DNA of 64,000 bases from Capsaspora owczarzaki ATCC 30864 (taxonomy: Eukaryota > Opisthokonta > Filasterea), in assembly GCF_000151315.2 (NCBI RefSeq), contig NW_011887293.1:1279585-1343584 (forward strand), read 5' to 3'. The translations under genes and the position numbers were made by a program. Shown one piece after another: positions 1 to 12,800 of this stretch (positions are counted from its first letter, which is position 1; each line of letters starts with the position of its first letter). Below the pieces are notes generated by a model. It made no database searches, was not told the origin of the DNA, and saw only the letters and a program-made list of their open reading frames with translations.

Positions 1-3000
1 GACCTACGGCGTGAAACAGGGAAGGAAGGATGCATGAGTGGTCGACAACACACACAAAGCAGGGAAAAAAAAGCAGCCCTCAACTCAGTCTTCAAAAAAC
101 GGGAATAACTCACAGAGGCAAGGTGGTGTGCGAGTTGAGAATGCAACTCAAAAGCTTGAGCGAAGTCAGGAGCAGTCGATCCATGTTCTCTTGCGTGTTT
201 TCGGAAAGGGCAGCGCGAGCGGGGTCAACCTCATAGGAAACGCTTGACCTGCACACCTCTTCGACGACATCCTTCAGGGAGCGCATGAGACTATCACTCG
301 CCTCGAGCTTGACAAACGCCGACAGCATTCGACTGCCCAGAGTGTTGTGGTCGTTAATCTCCTTCAGCGTCGTCATGCGGACGCCAATCTCCTTGCGCAT
401 CAAATCGCCAAGCACGGCGCACGTCAGCCCATGCGAGGCGAGCAAGTCGATCGCAGGCTTGGCCAGATCGTCAGCCGAGGCTGTGTTTGTCATCGAGGTG
501 GCCGAGGGCGCCGTCGAGGCGACTTTCAGCGAAGACATTTCCTTGAGGAAGACTTTGAGCACGACTTGTTCATCGGCAAAGAGTAACTATCGCAGAGATC
601 GAGGAATGAGTTGAGATGAGAGGCAGATCAAACGCACAGTTTCCAACACTCTGTTTTGTAACAACTCCTCCCTCCATCCAAAACCACCAAGAGACCAAAA
701 CCACCAACACAGCGCCAACAACACCACTCACCTCCTCAAGCAAAAGCAACTGGGTTTGGGCAACAGCTAACGCCATGAGAGAGGCGGCAGATGGCGGGCG
801 CGTTGGCGAAAGCACATCTGGCACGCTGGCGTCGAGCAACAGGGCGCCAGAGTCGCGCTTGTTGGATGGCGATACCGGCGACTGGGGCCCAGGCTCAACC
901 GAAAGCGCCTCGTTCCAAGTACAGCCCGGCGAGAAGGAAGCAGTCGCACGCGCTAGATTGGTGCCGTTGCGCGAAGCCGAGAAGAGCGAAACGTCGCAAC
1001 CGCGCACTGCACGAGCAGCAACCATTACTTCGTCATACAAATCGACAGACGTGGCTTCAGTCATGGACTTGTTGCCCAGTTGTGTGGCGAGGCCATCGAC
1101 AGAGCACGCGAAAACGGAATGGATTTGGGCGAGGGACTCCTCGATCAGTGTGATTGGCAGATCGACCGTCATGGGCTGATAGACTTCGGGCACGCATGAA
1201 ATTCCGTCCAAGAATGCAAACACGCGAGGCGCTTGATGCAGAAGGAATGTGTTCATCGGAATCATGTACGTTTCTTTGGAGCCAAACTCGACGCCGTTCG
1301 CGAGGTTTTGCAGCACTTTGGAAACCAAGAGCACCGATCGCAAGTCTTCGCGTGAAAATCCAGCCCCGCCGCCGGTGGAGGGCAAAAAGCGGAATTTCTC
1401 GGGCGTCAGAAGCGCCGGGCAAATGTACCTCAAAAAGACAAACGATCCGACTGCAAACAGACCACGTGTGGGGTACTTGCGCTCGACGTGGAAGCGCAAA
1501 ATGGCACAGAGGCGGCGGAAGGGATGCGGGAAGCCATCGATGTGCGAAATGATATCATCCAGCATGGTGGAGCACGCGTCGGTCAGGTGCCCAATGTTTG
1601 CCTTCAGCATGGCGTCGACGGTTGCCTGGCTTGGTTCCTCGACCAAAGGTTGAGCTTGTTGTGCTTGCTGTTGTTGCTGTTGCTGTTGCTGTTGTTGTTG
1701 TTGCAGTTGTTGCAATTGTTGCTGCTGTTGTAAGACTTGTTGCAACGCTTGCTGTGCATCGTCGAGCGACGAGGCCGCACCGGGTGCAGTACTCGTCGTC
1801 GTTGGAGTCCTTTGTTGCATGAGTGCAGCAACTAGCTTTTTCGGATCGACCTCGTAGTTGAGGGCCGGCTGAGTCAGAATTCGCTTCACGGCGGGCGCCA
1901 GAGCCAGCTGCAAGTAGGAGCGCCCCATCATGCGGCAGTAGATGGACATGGTCTTGGACGCAATCGAGTTGGAGCGAAAGAGGGTGTTTTCCGATTCCGA
2001 GTTGCTGATGACCTCGGCAATCACGCGGTCGAAAAAGGAGAACGACAAGTGGCACGACTCGTAGACACGGAGCAAGCTCTTGGCAAGCTCGTCCCACTCG
2101 GCGCCTGGGGCAGCAGCACACAATGGCCCCAGAATTGCCATGTCGTCGGCCAGCAGAATGTCGAGGATCGGGGACTTGACTTTGCTCGCAGGCAGGGAGG
2201 CAAAAGGTGTGAGCTTGTCGGCCGCTGTGACAGCGCCTGGAGCTTCTTCTGCCCGACCGACCTTTTCCTTCCCATTCACGGCTGCGGTTGCGGTGGATGC
2301 AGCTTCGGTGGCAGCCGAAGAATGTGCGTGTCTGTTCCACAACCCGCCCGCCATCCACGCCCGGATGAGCCACTTTGGAGTTGTTTGTCGGCGCGCGAGC
2401 GCATTGGTCAGCGAGTTGTGCTCTGGGTTTGGCAAGGGCACCTGTGGCGCGGCGGTGGCGACGGGCGACAAGCTGGCTGGAGACGTAGCAGCGCTTGGCG
2501 ACGACGGGGAGGGCGACGCTGTCGCAACCAGAGATGGGCTGAGGGGCCCACCACCCCCAGCCGCAGCAGCAGCGAGCAGCTTTTGCACAGACTGCTCTGC
2601 CACAACGCCGCCAATCGACCAGGGGCGGTCTTCAGGTTTGGAGGATCCAAGTTTGGGAATGCCTTGCAATTCGGCGGGCGTGGTCGAGGCCAGTGCCGCT
2701 GGCAGAGCCGGGGCTGTCGCCTGGAAGGCGCGGGGCTCGTCGCCCTTGCGTTGCAGCTTCTTTTTGAGCGTTTCAACAGCACCAGAGGCGGCTTCGCCAA
2801 TGATGGACATTTTGCTCTTGTTGATGCCCGCGTTGTTGTACGCTGCCGACGCTTGCTGGGTCGACTCAGCCGGCCGCCGAGCCGACGGGGCAGGTCGAAA
2901 GTAGTCCTCGGTCATGTCGAGATCGGCGCGATTGAGGAAGATGGCGCTGGTCGTCGGTGGCGGAAGTCGTCGGGATCGCGCCAAACCGCTGCTCTCCAAG

Positions 3001-4013
3001 TTGGGGTTGAGCGAGTCCAGCCAGCACTCGAGCTCCACGAAAAACCGCGGCTCGATTCTCGGAGACAGCGGCGGGCTTGCACTTGCGAGTGCAGCAGCAT
3101 AAGCACCCGTCTGCAGGTCCACTCCAGCAGCAGCAGCAGCATTCGAAGCGGCGGTGGGAAGAATGGAAACATTCATCATGGGCGCTTGGCTCGCAGCGGC
3201 TGCCGTCGCGTTCGCCAGGAAGGACAGCGATGACGGCACGCCCGACGTGTCTGATGAAGCCATTCCAGCAGCAGCAGCAGCAGCGGCGGCAGCAGGAGTG
3301 GTCGCAGTCGCAGACGGAAGGGCGGACGGTGGGGCGGACGCAGACACGGCAGCAGATCCAGTGCCAGTGCCAGCCGCCGCCGCCGCCGCCGCTGCTTGGC
3401 GGATGAGCGGCGAAATCAGCGACGTGCGCCGACCAAGCTCGCTGTGGCTCATTGTCGGCACCGTGTTGACGCTCGCATTCGCATTGGGAATGGGATTGGT
3501 TGTTGTTGTTGTCCCGAGCAACAGCAGCGATCCAGCCGCCGCAGCCGCCGCCGCCGCCGTGGTCATAGCAGGCGTTGTGTTTGTTGTAGTAGTTGTAGCA
3601 GCAGTTGTTGTAGTGGTAACAGTGGTCGCAGTCGGAGCGGCTCCTGCTGCTAGCGGTGGGATGGGATCCAGGCTTTTGAATCCTGCTCCAGCTGCTCCAG
3701 CTGCTCCTGCTCCTGCTCCCGTGGCTGCGATGAGCGAGAGTGATGACAGTGATGCGGACGAGGGCAGCTGCGACGACAGAGTCAGCGTCGGATGCCCCGC
3801 GTCGGGATTGCCGCCATTCTGCTGTGCCTGCATCTGCTGCTGCATCTGCTGCATCGCCGCGCGCTGGCGGTCGAGCTCTGTGCGCAGATGGACCATCTCG
3901 CTCTCGTGCTGAGCGAGAAGCGCGTCCTTCAGCGTCGCCTCCCGCTTGAGCGCCTCGACCTGCTGCTGGAGGAGGCTGCACTGGGTCGTCTTCTGCTTGA
4001 GCAGCACGTCCAT
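1..4013 (-). CDS. RasGAP-domain protein with two GAP regions (partial, 3' end off window)
   Basis: Predicted Ras-family GTPase-activating protein. Exon 1 runs 4013-732 (about 1094 codons) and exon 2 586-114; a GTGAGT donor at 113-107 shows the gene continues left, with a possible AG acceptor at the very edge. The N-terminus is a short coiled coil (residues 1-65), followed by a long Ala/Thr/Ser-rich disordered region. The GAP domain starts near residue 640: the arginine-finger motif TLFRSNSIASK is near residue 679 and FLRYICPALL near 863. A poly-Gln tract (about residues 765-800) sits inside the GAP domain. Splicing 732 to 586 keeps the frame (LLLLEE-LLFADEQVV) and leads into a second GAP-like start, NTLGSRMLSAFVK...YEVDPARA, which lacks the finger arginine. 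The Ras-regulating role is inferred from the intact first domain. The start codon is the first ATG, with no better upstream candidate. Confidence 0.85.
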
Positions 4014-4065
4014 TGCGAAAATAGCAGAAAAAAAAAGAAAAAAAAAAAAGATAAACTAAACTTTG

Positions 4066-4132
4066 AAAACTCTGAAAAACTCTGAAAACTCTGAAAAGCT
4101 CTGAAAACTCGAAAAGCTCTGAAAACTCAGAA
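4066..4132. repeat. Short degenerate CTCTGAAAA repeat upstream of the RasGAP gene
   Basis: Six to seven imperfect copies of a 9-11 base unit (ctctgaaaac / ctctgaaaag) lie head to tail 50-120 bases upstream of the RasGAP start codon, in its presumed 5' UTR or core promoter. Nothing else coding is seen between this gene and the ankyrin gene ending at 4216. Confidence 0.7.
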
Positions 4133-4215
4133 TCGAACCGAGCTTGGAGACAAACAACAATCCGAAGCAAAGAAAACGTACAAGTTTTAGTTTGGGATGT
4201 TTTTCACAAAAATGT

Positions 4216-5977
4216 TCAGCTACACGGATTATTCGTCCAAAGAATGTCATCCAGGAGCAGGAGCTCCCGCACATTGAACGGCCAGTCCATGGCAGCTAGC
4301 TGCTTGCGAGATGTGGTGCGCATGACGCTCAAAGCAGCCAGCTGCGTGAGAGACAGGACCCGCAAGCCTGATTCCCTGAGCGGTGCGAGTTGCGCTGGAG
4401 TGATGTCCAGGCTGTTGCGCCGATGCATGTCACCACCATGCTGATGAAGCAGCTCGACGGCCTGCATCCACTGAAGACGCGAGGCGTGGTGAAGTACTGT
4501 GGATGTTTTGCACAGGCAAAAAATTCGAGTTTGGTGAGCTTTCTCCACAGCAAACCAAATAATGGCAAAAAGCCCTCTCCCAAACCTGTGTTCATGCTGC
4601 TGTCAACGGCATTCACTCGAGCACCACGCTCGAGCAAAAACTGCAGAGTTGCGAGACGCATGGACGGGGACTTGACCGCCTCCATCAGCGGAGTGCTGCC
4701 GAGATCATCGACTGGATCTGGGAGGGCACCGTTCTCAAGCAAAAGTTCCAGGCAAGGCTTTGAGCTATGTATCGCAGCGTGGTGAAGCGGGGTGCTTTTT
4801 TCGTCCGTTTGCGCGTTGACGTCGCCTCCGTGCTGGATCAAGACGGATAGGGAATCGACGTGAGACCTCAGCGCAGCGTAGTGCATGCCGGTCGATCCGT
4901 TCTCATCGCGATGCTGAACATCTGCCCCTCGTTCGAGGAGTGCAGCCACACACGCGGCCTCTCCAAAGTAGGTTGCAAACAACAGCCTAAAACCACCCCA
5001 GTTAAATAAGCTCAAAAAGAGAGGAACAACAGCAAGAACAAAGCTTGCACAGTTACTTACGGTGTTCGCAGGAAGATGTGAACTTCGTTCATATCGTCGC
5101 CATAGTCAATCAGCAAATGAATCAAGTCAGCAAATCCTTTCGAGGCAGCAAGATGCAGGGGCGATTTCGCTTTCAAACGAAGCGAGCCCAGATCTGGCGG
5201 GAGAGCGCTGGTGGCAGGAGGCGTTTCGACGAGTTCCGCGAGTTGGCGATGAGTCGACGCGGTTTCTATGCCTTGTTGAGCTATTATGCCTTGGTTGGTT
5301 GCTATGCCTTGGTCGGTTGACGCGTCGAGGTTGGTGGAGGTGTCCTGCTCGGTTGTCACGACACGATCGGCACTTGGCGGCAATCTGCGCCGCAACCCAA
5401 CATCGCACTGGCGTTCCAGGATAGTCCGACACAGCTCTAAGGAGCCAGATCCAACGGCCAAATGCAACGGCGTTGCGGACTCGCTGTCGGTTTGCAGCAG
5501 GCGCTCGAGAGCGAGGGCCGTGTCGGGACAGCGTTGACGAAGGAGCGCCACAATTGCCGCTTGACCCTGAATACACGCGCATGCGAGCGGCGTCTGCCGC
5601 CTGCCCCTGGTGGCAGCAGTCCAGTCCAACACAACGCGCTCATCGCTCGAGCGGCAGGCGTCCGTGTCGGACTGGCGGCTGGCGTGGTTGTTGTGGCTCA
5701 AATCGCCGACACGCGCGTCTTTGCCCTGCGTCATCGTCATCAGCGTTGGGGAGGGAGGCTCGTACATGTCGAGCAGCCGATTCATAATGTCGACGCGACC
5801 TTCGCGACATACATAGTGCAAGAGGGTTTCGCCGTTCGCGGACGGCATGTTCACGACAGGCGGGAAGTCACGCAGCAGCTGAAACAGCTCGTCCAATCGG
5901 CCGTCCTGCGCGAGCTCAATCAGCGCGAGTCCCGACAACGGGGCCAAGCGATGGCGTCGGACATGGGGAGTAGTCAT
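4216..5977 (-). CDS. Ankyrin-repeat protein with SOCS-box-like C-terminus
   Basis: Exons 5977-5061, 4986-4586 and 4496-4216 give 532 aa in one frame. About nine ankyrin repeats are visible, with typical TPLHxAAxxG cores (SATPLHLAVGSGSLELC, STPLHHAAIHSSKPCLELLL, NTVLHHASRLQWMQAVELL). Both splice junctions fall inside repeats and rebuild them cleanly. The last 60 residues, LSLTQLAALSVMRTT...LAAMDWPFNVRELLLLDD, resemble a SOCS box (LSLxxLCRxxIR...LPLPxxLxxYLL), although the usual BC-box Cys is replaced by Ala. If real, this would be an ASB-type substrate receptor for an Elongin B/C-Cullin ubiquitin ligase. The start at 5977 (MTTPHVRRHRLAPL) is preferred over an in-frame start at 6103, which lies only 25 bases from the neighbouring gene's stop. 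Confidence 0.8.
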
Positions 5978-6127
5978 TGCTGTACATCCATGCTCCAGCG
6001 AGGTCGAAGGCGGTAGTTGGGAGGCGAGTGGCAAAAACAAACAAACAACAACAAAAAAAGAATGGATACGTGACGCAAAAAAGAACTTGTATTGACGAGA
6101 CAAAGATCAAACGACACGACTGCTGGA

Positions 6128-9023
6128 TCACGCACGGCCGGAAAGCTTGGCCGAAAGCGCCTGGTTCTCCTTCTTGACTTGAATGTAATCGGCGGTGATG
6201 CGCTCGAGGTTGGGAAGAACGTTTTGCTGGTTGAGCTGCTCGAGTTTCTCTTCAAAGTCGCGGATTTCGTTGAGGAGTTTGCCAGTGTTTTCCACGTCGG
6301 CAATCAGTACGTTGCAATGCTGTCGGAGGGGTGCGAGTATGTAGACATCAAACAAAACGTGAGATACAGTGCATTTCGACCGACAGCATTCAACCATGAA
6401 AGCACCGACCTCGTGCAAGCTGGCCAAATACTTGTAAGCGCGACGGCAGGCATCGTCCTTCTTGGCATCCTACACAGCCAAGAAAACCAAAGTGAAAACC
6501 ACGTTCACACACACACACACAAACGCACACACACACAAACACTTCAACCCAGATCAACATCAATCAATAGTCATTCGTGCCACACCACTCACCTTGAAAA
6601 TGAGCTCGTCAGTCGCAGAGAATGTGCGGTTGAGAACGTCGGAGGTGTGGTTGATCTCTTTCTGCAGGGCACGGGTCTCGATAAGAACCTTGTCGATATC
6701 CTCGCGTTGCTTTTTGATGTTCTTGACAATTTCGAGAATGCGGCGAGTGTAAATGGATCGGTTGATGTCCTTTGTCATCTTCTCGTACTCGGCCGTCAGT
6801 TGGCGGTACAGCTCGTCCTTGATGCGAGCTTCCTCTGCAATTTGCTTCATCGACTCGCGGAATTCCTTAATTTGAGCCAGCTTGCGTCGTGACTCGGTCT
6901 GTAGAGAAAAGGCAACAAGGCGAAAAAACAAAAACGGGTAAGCAAAGGTCCACACCAACCAGATGCCAGATCTTCAACTCTACTGTCGGTCACCCCTTAC
7001 CATGCGACCGTCCTGAGACTCCTTGAGCGTGCGGTACTCGAGGACCAAGGGCGCGCGGACGGCCTCCCATTTCGTGGCAAGCTCGACAAGGCGCTTGGTC
7101 GATGTGGACACCAGGCCTTGGAGAAGCTCAATGTTCTTGTCCGCTTCGGGCAGCAGCTCAAAGACCTTGACCTTGGAGCGGTACAGGGCCTCCTTGGTGG
7201 CCGAGGCTGACTTTTCTTCGCGCAAGTTGCTTTCGAGCTGCGACGTGTTGACGTTAAAGTTGCGAATCTCGTGCTCCATACGATCAACCTCCGCCGAAAG
7301 AGCGTCCAAGCGCTCCTGCAAGGCACGAAGCTCCTCCTCGCGGCGCTTGCGCAGCTCCTCTTCGGTGTCGGCAACAGCAGCGGCGGCGCCTTCGTCCTGA
7401 GTGAACTGGAACTTTTCGGCGTGGGTGAAGCGCGAACCCTTGGCATTCCGCAGGCCACGGTCCGAGAACGAGTCCAAGAAGGAAGCGAACGAATCGGCGT
7501 CGTTTCGGCCAAAGCCCGCTCCGTCACCTTTCAGCGCACTCGAGCGGACGTATTCGGCCATCTTGGAGCGCACGAACTGGCGCTTGCGATCGCGGAATTC
7601 CTACAAGAGCGTTTTTTTTTGAATCAAGGAGGGTGAGCAAAAAGAAAAAAAAGAAAAGAAAAAAAAAGCATGCGCAAACTCCTGGTACAACGTACAGCTT
7701 CAGAAAGCCCAGTGTCCATGCCCTCCTTGTTCCAAATCTCTTCCCATTCACGAGCGGCAGTGTACTCGGCCGAGACCTTCTCCAAGATTGACGGAGCAAC
7801 GTCTTGGCGCACGGGCGGCTGAGCGGTGAGGTACGGCAAAGCGCCAGCGTAGTACTTGCGCAGTTCTGATCGAGGTTGACACGGACGATAGAATCAAAGG
7901 TGAATGAGCGGCGCTCGCAGACAAGACGCTCTGCTTGATCAAAAAACGGATGCACCAAAAACCAAAAAAATTTGCTCTGTTTCACTCACCTTTCGAAAGA
8001 GGCTTGGTCACATCGCCAGCGCCAGCGGGGATGACAACAACGCTGGCATGGAGACGGTGCACACCACGGAGACCTTCCCATTGCTGGTGCGGGACGTAGG
8101 TGGGCGGGCTCTTGGGCGTCGGTCCGGGAATGGTGGCGACACGGCGCGCATATCCGCTGCGTTTCGCGACGGGCAGCGTCCAGGGCGCCTCTGCACGGTA
8201 CTCGAGCTCGTCCGTGATGGCCTTGTTGAGGACGGCCGAGACGCCGGTGGGCTCTGCAGTCGCGTCGGAGGATTCGCGGGGCAGCTTCTCGACGAGCCAC
8301 ATGAAGAGCTTGCGGACCTCGCTCTCGTTCGAGTAGAGGAACTGGTGGTATCCAATGTCGTCCGCATATCCGAGCTCCTTGCACGCGTTGGCCATGTTGG
8401 TGCAGATGCGGAATCGCGCAGACATCTCGTTCGGCAGCCGGCGCGGGAACTTGTACTTTTCATTGATTGTGGCGAGCGCCGTCGCAGCGCCGTCCACAAC
8501 AATGTCCGTCGAGAACGCCTTGATTGACGCAACGTCGTCCGGAATATCGCTGCAATGCAACAAAACCAAGGGTGAGCAACAACAAATTGAAAGATCGCAA
8601 AATTTTCAGTAAAGCCTTTTTTTTTTTTTTTTTTGGTTTTGGAGTCACTTGACATAGTCACACAACGGAACAATTGGGGACAGAGTCGAAGCGGGGGAAT
8701 CGATCTCGGGGGAATAGAGAGGGAAGAGCTGAAGAATGAAGAACGAGGATTGCAATAAAACGTGGTCGATGGGACGATGGTGATGGGGGCGAGGAGCAGG
8801 AAGCAGACAGCCGAAGGATTGGGAGTTTGTCACTCGATTCTCTGCTGTCTGTCTGTCTGTCTGTGGGGGTGACGGAATGGTCGAGGTCGATGAAGATGGA
8901 AACAACATTGTCGTCATGCACGGACGGAGCGCAGAGTGGGGAGTGCGTGTGGAAGGTCGTTGGAACAACTTACCAGCCGATCGAACGCAGCGACACAATG
9001 ATAATGTTGTCGACTTCTTCCAT
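6128..9023 (-). CDS. CCDC22: CCDC22, CCC/Commander complex coiled-coil subunit
   Basis: Seven exons (9023-8974, 8549-7990, 7865-7696, 7600-7001, 6898-6593, 6469-6410, 6319-6128) encode 645 aa. The N-terminus MEEVDNIIIVSLRSIG, then MSARFRICTNMANACKELGY and GYHQFLYSNE, follow human CCDC22 closely and form its NDC80/NUF2-like calponin-homology fold. The central hallmark KGSRFTHAEKFQF is present, followed by a long C-terminal coiled coil ending in NLERITADYIQVKKENQAL. In animals CCDC22 pairs with CCDC93 and COMMD proteins in the CCC part of Commander and acts in endosomal cargo recycling. The 50-nt first exon and 60-nt sixth exon are short but fit in frame and in homology. It is divergent from INCENP. 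Confidence 0.95.
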
Positions 9024-9809
9024 TTCTGCAACACGACAAAACGAATAAAAAGACTGACGGGATTACAATATATTCGACGAAATGGATGCTGCGATGGTTG
9101 ATGAGGGAGGAAGCGTTGGATTGGGCGGGGGTGGTGGTCCCCAATCTCAACGCCAATCTCAATGCGAATCTCCAAGCATCCATGCTGCGCTCTTACGCCT
9201 CGCTGATGCAAGTTTTCGACGAGAATTTGTCAAGCGATTCTCAGCGCAATTTTCGGTAAAGTCGACATGGAAGAAGCGACGGATGGCTGGCCGGTGGTTG
9301 GTCGCAGTCGGATCCATTGCAATTGCACTCACTCCAGCTTCACTCCCAGATCTTTGTCGTTTGTTTTCAATCCTTCACTCGTGCGATTGTCGGATGCCCG
9401 TTCGCAGTGTGGATTATCAAAGACATGTTATTTTTCCAATGCAGCAACTTTTCGGGATCTGCTTTTGGATTGAGTTCATTTTTCAAATTTTTCTTTTAGT
9501 TTTCTTTCTTTATTTTGGTTCCCTTCGACAACTTTTTCCCCCCGGCAGCCCGCGCATTCACACTCGCAATACAATCCAATCGTGCTTGTTGCATTTCTTC
9601 ACCACATTCAGCACAATCAGCACCGTCGACATCAGCAGCAACAACACGCACAGCCAGGCATCAGCACCAAACAAAAATCTGTTTCACTTTTTCAACTTCG
9701 AAACAGTTTGGCGCTTTTTTTTTTTTCGCTTTGTTCCCGTTGATCTACTCTCCGCTTCCTTCCTCTCTCTTTCACACACACACTCTCTCCCTTGACACAA
9801 ATCGAAATC
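9024..9809. other. Divergent intergenic region, CCDC22 / INCENP
   Basis: About 790 bases between two divergently transcribed start codons. No ORF here looks like protein, and no repeat unit longer than simple T tracts is evident. A pyrimidine-rich stretch (tctctctttcacac) precedes the INCENP ATG. It is the presumed shared promoter region; no specific factor site is recognised. Confidence 0.6.
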
Positions 9810-12800
9810 ATGGCAGCAACCACAAAGAGCATTGTGGATGGCGCATTTCTCGCACTCGAGACGATAGCCGCCAAATCCGAACGCGAGTTTGACGCGGCCG
9901 TTGAAGAGAACAACACCTGGCTCGATGAGCTCGTCGAGGAGATGCGCAAGACCGCCTTCCTGTAAGTTTGACACCCCGCCTCCCATACAATCATAAAGTC
10001 ATACAGACACCAACATCCGATGCATTCAAACCCCACAATGCACAATGCGTGGCAGAGATGCGAAGCGAGAGACAGACGCCAAATGCAAAACACTGAAACA
10101 AGTCGAACTGTCAACGGTTTTTTTTGTTTCAATTTTTTTCTTTTAAATTTGTTTCACTTTTTTGTTTTCATTGACTATGATTTTTTTTTTTTTTTGGATT
10201 TTGTTATTTTTTTTCTCATTCTTTTGATAGTGTTACTCACTGATCGATCTGACTCTTTGTTTGCAGTGCATCGAACGTCCTCTTGCCGAAAACCCCATCA
10301 CTCACCGTCAAGCGCAACAACCGACGACGCAACCGCGCTGTGAATGTAAGGAAAACAAGAGCTCGATCGACTTGGCCTGACTGAATTGTTGCGGAAAGGT
10401 TGAAACAACACCAACAAGCCACTCACCGGAATGACAAAAATTCTTGTTGTTTGGTCTGGCACCAACAGGTCGCACATTTGCCTGCCGAGGTTGGCAAAAC
10501 TGAGGAGGCAGCGGCAGCAGCGCCAATGACGACACGCACCACACGGTCTCGTGCTACACAATCCATCCCACTGCAACAAAGGTCGGACAACATTGACTCC
10601 CAGAGCGCAACTACTGTCAAGCCTGAGGTGGCAGTGGAGGTCGCAGCAACGACTCCTGCTCCGCTGACCACTGCTCAAGAACCCGCTGTGACAGCCATTG
10701 CCAAACGACGACGCGTGTCAGACGAGACGGAAGATGTGCCGTCGAGCAATTCGACAAGCAGCTCTGCTGCTGCACCCATTCTGGCCGCTGCTGTGGTCGA
10801 GACGGCGGCGCAAGTCGCTGCAGCACCTGTACTTGCACCTACACATGCACCGGCACCTGCAACTATTCAACGACCGCAGCGTGCCACGCGTCGTGGCACC
10901 ACGGCTCCCGCACCACAAGCGGAAGACGCTGCCGCACCCAGCTCGACCTCTTCGTCGGCGCTTCCACCAGCAGAGATCGTCCCAGCCGTTGCAGCGTCTG
11001 CAGCAAGCACTCCCGAAAAGCCATCCACCAAAGTTCGAGCAGCTGCCGCTCAGATTGACGCTGCAGTGGTTGATGCACCCGCAACGTCCGCACGCCCAAC
11101 TCGAGGCGCCGCCAAGAACGCCCTCAAGGCGCTGCAAGCCACGGCCGATGCTGAAAGCAAGGCAACCGCCAGCAAGGCTAAAAAGGACGAGACTCCAGTC
11201 ACCGCCACCGTTATTGCCCCTGCTGCCGAAGCACCGCTCGTTCCTTCTGTTCAAACTGCGGAGCCAGCAACCATTCCTACTACTACTACTACTACTACTG
11301 CCATTGCTTCCGCAGACGATGCCGCAGCAGAGGAGCGTGTCGCTTTGGCTGATAGTGTTGCAACTGCCACTGTAGCGGCGGCTGCTGCTACCAAACCAGC
11401 TGCCGCTGGTCGCAAGAAGAAGCTCGGCGCAGTCGCGTCCAAAGTCTTTGGCAGCCCACAGTCGGAAGCCCCTGGCATGCTCCTTCCTGCAGCCGTGTCC
11501 AAGCTTGCTAAAATTGAGACGCTTGTCAGCCCTGTTGTTCGTCGTACTGGCGCTCCTGCCGAAAGCGCGAACGCTATCGAAGCTGTTTCAGCAGAAGCTC
11601 CCTCCGAGCCACAACCGGCTGAAGAGCCGACCAAGGATAAGAAGGCAGCTCGAAAGCGCAAGCAAGACATCCCCCAACAGTCTGAATCAGCAACGTCGAG
11701 CCGACGCGTTTCGATGGAAGATGCTCCTGCGGCGAAATCCGAGTCTGTTTGTATTTCTGCGCCTAGCGTTAAGGATGCAGCGGTCGATGCAGCTGAGGCA
11801 GCAGATGTCTCTACCGAGGTGGGGTACAATGATGTCCTTCAGGACAGCAAGCGCTCGCGGCATTCCTTGTCTGATGTCGAGCAGGATGTGGCTTCAAGCA
11901 ACGCTGCACCCAAGGCACCAGCGACTCCGGTTGCCGCTAGCAAGGCAGCGTCCACCAGCGAGTTTGCCGCGTTCGACGCCATTTCGACAGCCAGCGCTGG
12001 CTCTGTTAACGCCCAGTGGAGCGACGCCAAAAAGCACGTCATGGGATTGGCAAGTCTCCGCAAGAAGCGCATGCCAACGCGCGTCCCCGCAAGCGCCGTG
12101 CAAGCCATCCCGCGGCCAGAGGTCGGTGATACCATGGCTGCTCCCTCTGACGCAGTGCCCGAGATTGTCGGCGAGCAAGAGCACGAGGTTGTTCGCACGA
12201 CGCGAAAGTCAAGTGCGAACGCGCGCAAGTCAACTGCTGCTGCTCGCAAATCAAACGCGGCCGCGCGCAAGTCGAGTGCTCAACGCGCCAGCAAGCACGC
12301 TCATGATGATGGTGCCGACGCTGACGACGAAAGCAATGACAGCGCGGACGATGAGGTCGAGGCACGGACCAGCCCCATTGTGTTGGCTTCTCCATCTGTG
12401 GATGAGACGAGCCGACAAATTGAAGCAAACATCGAATCCGCAGCGCCTACCGTGGAGGAGCCAGCTACAAGCTTGGACGGCGGCGACAGCAGCGCTTTTG
12501 ACGTGCCTGTTGCGGCAACCGGATCCAACCTGGCTGCCCCTGGCGAGCGTCCGTTTAGCAACCTGTCTGCAGGCAATCGTCTTGGCGGGCCAATCTCGTT
12601 CGCTGCCGTGCTGGAACAGCGCAAGGCGGAGGCGGCGGCCAAGGCTGCGGCCAACCGTGTTGCTCCGCACATCAGGGCACTCAAAATCGCCCAAGCCGCC
12701 AAGGAAGCCGACGAGCGTCGCAAGGAGGAGCGTCGCTTGCGCGATGAGAGCCTGACCAAGAAGCGACTGGCCGAAAAGGAACTAAAGGATCAAGAGGCTG

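Noticed and set aside
2049-3233. 394-codon open frame on the + strand
   Set aside because: It is antisense to the RasGAP exon and has no recognisable domain.
5978-6103. N-terminal extension of the ankyrin protein with a hydrophobic stretch (FFVVVCLFLPLAS)
   Set aside because: It would begin 25 bases from the CCDC22 stop; the hydrophobic run comes from a T/G-rich non-coding stretch.
11251-12759. Several 130-190 codon minus-strand frames
   Set aside because: They are shadows of the Ala-rich INCENP exon; no splice or start context supports them.
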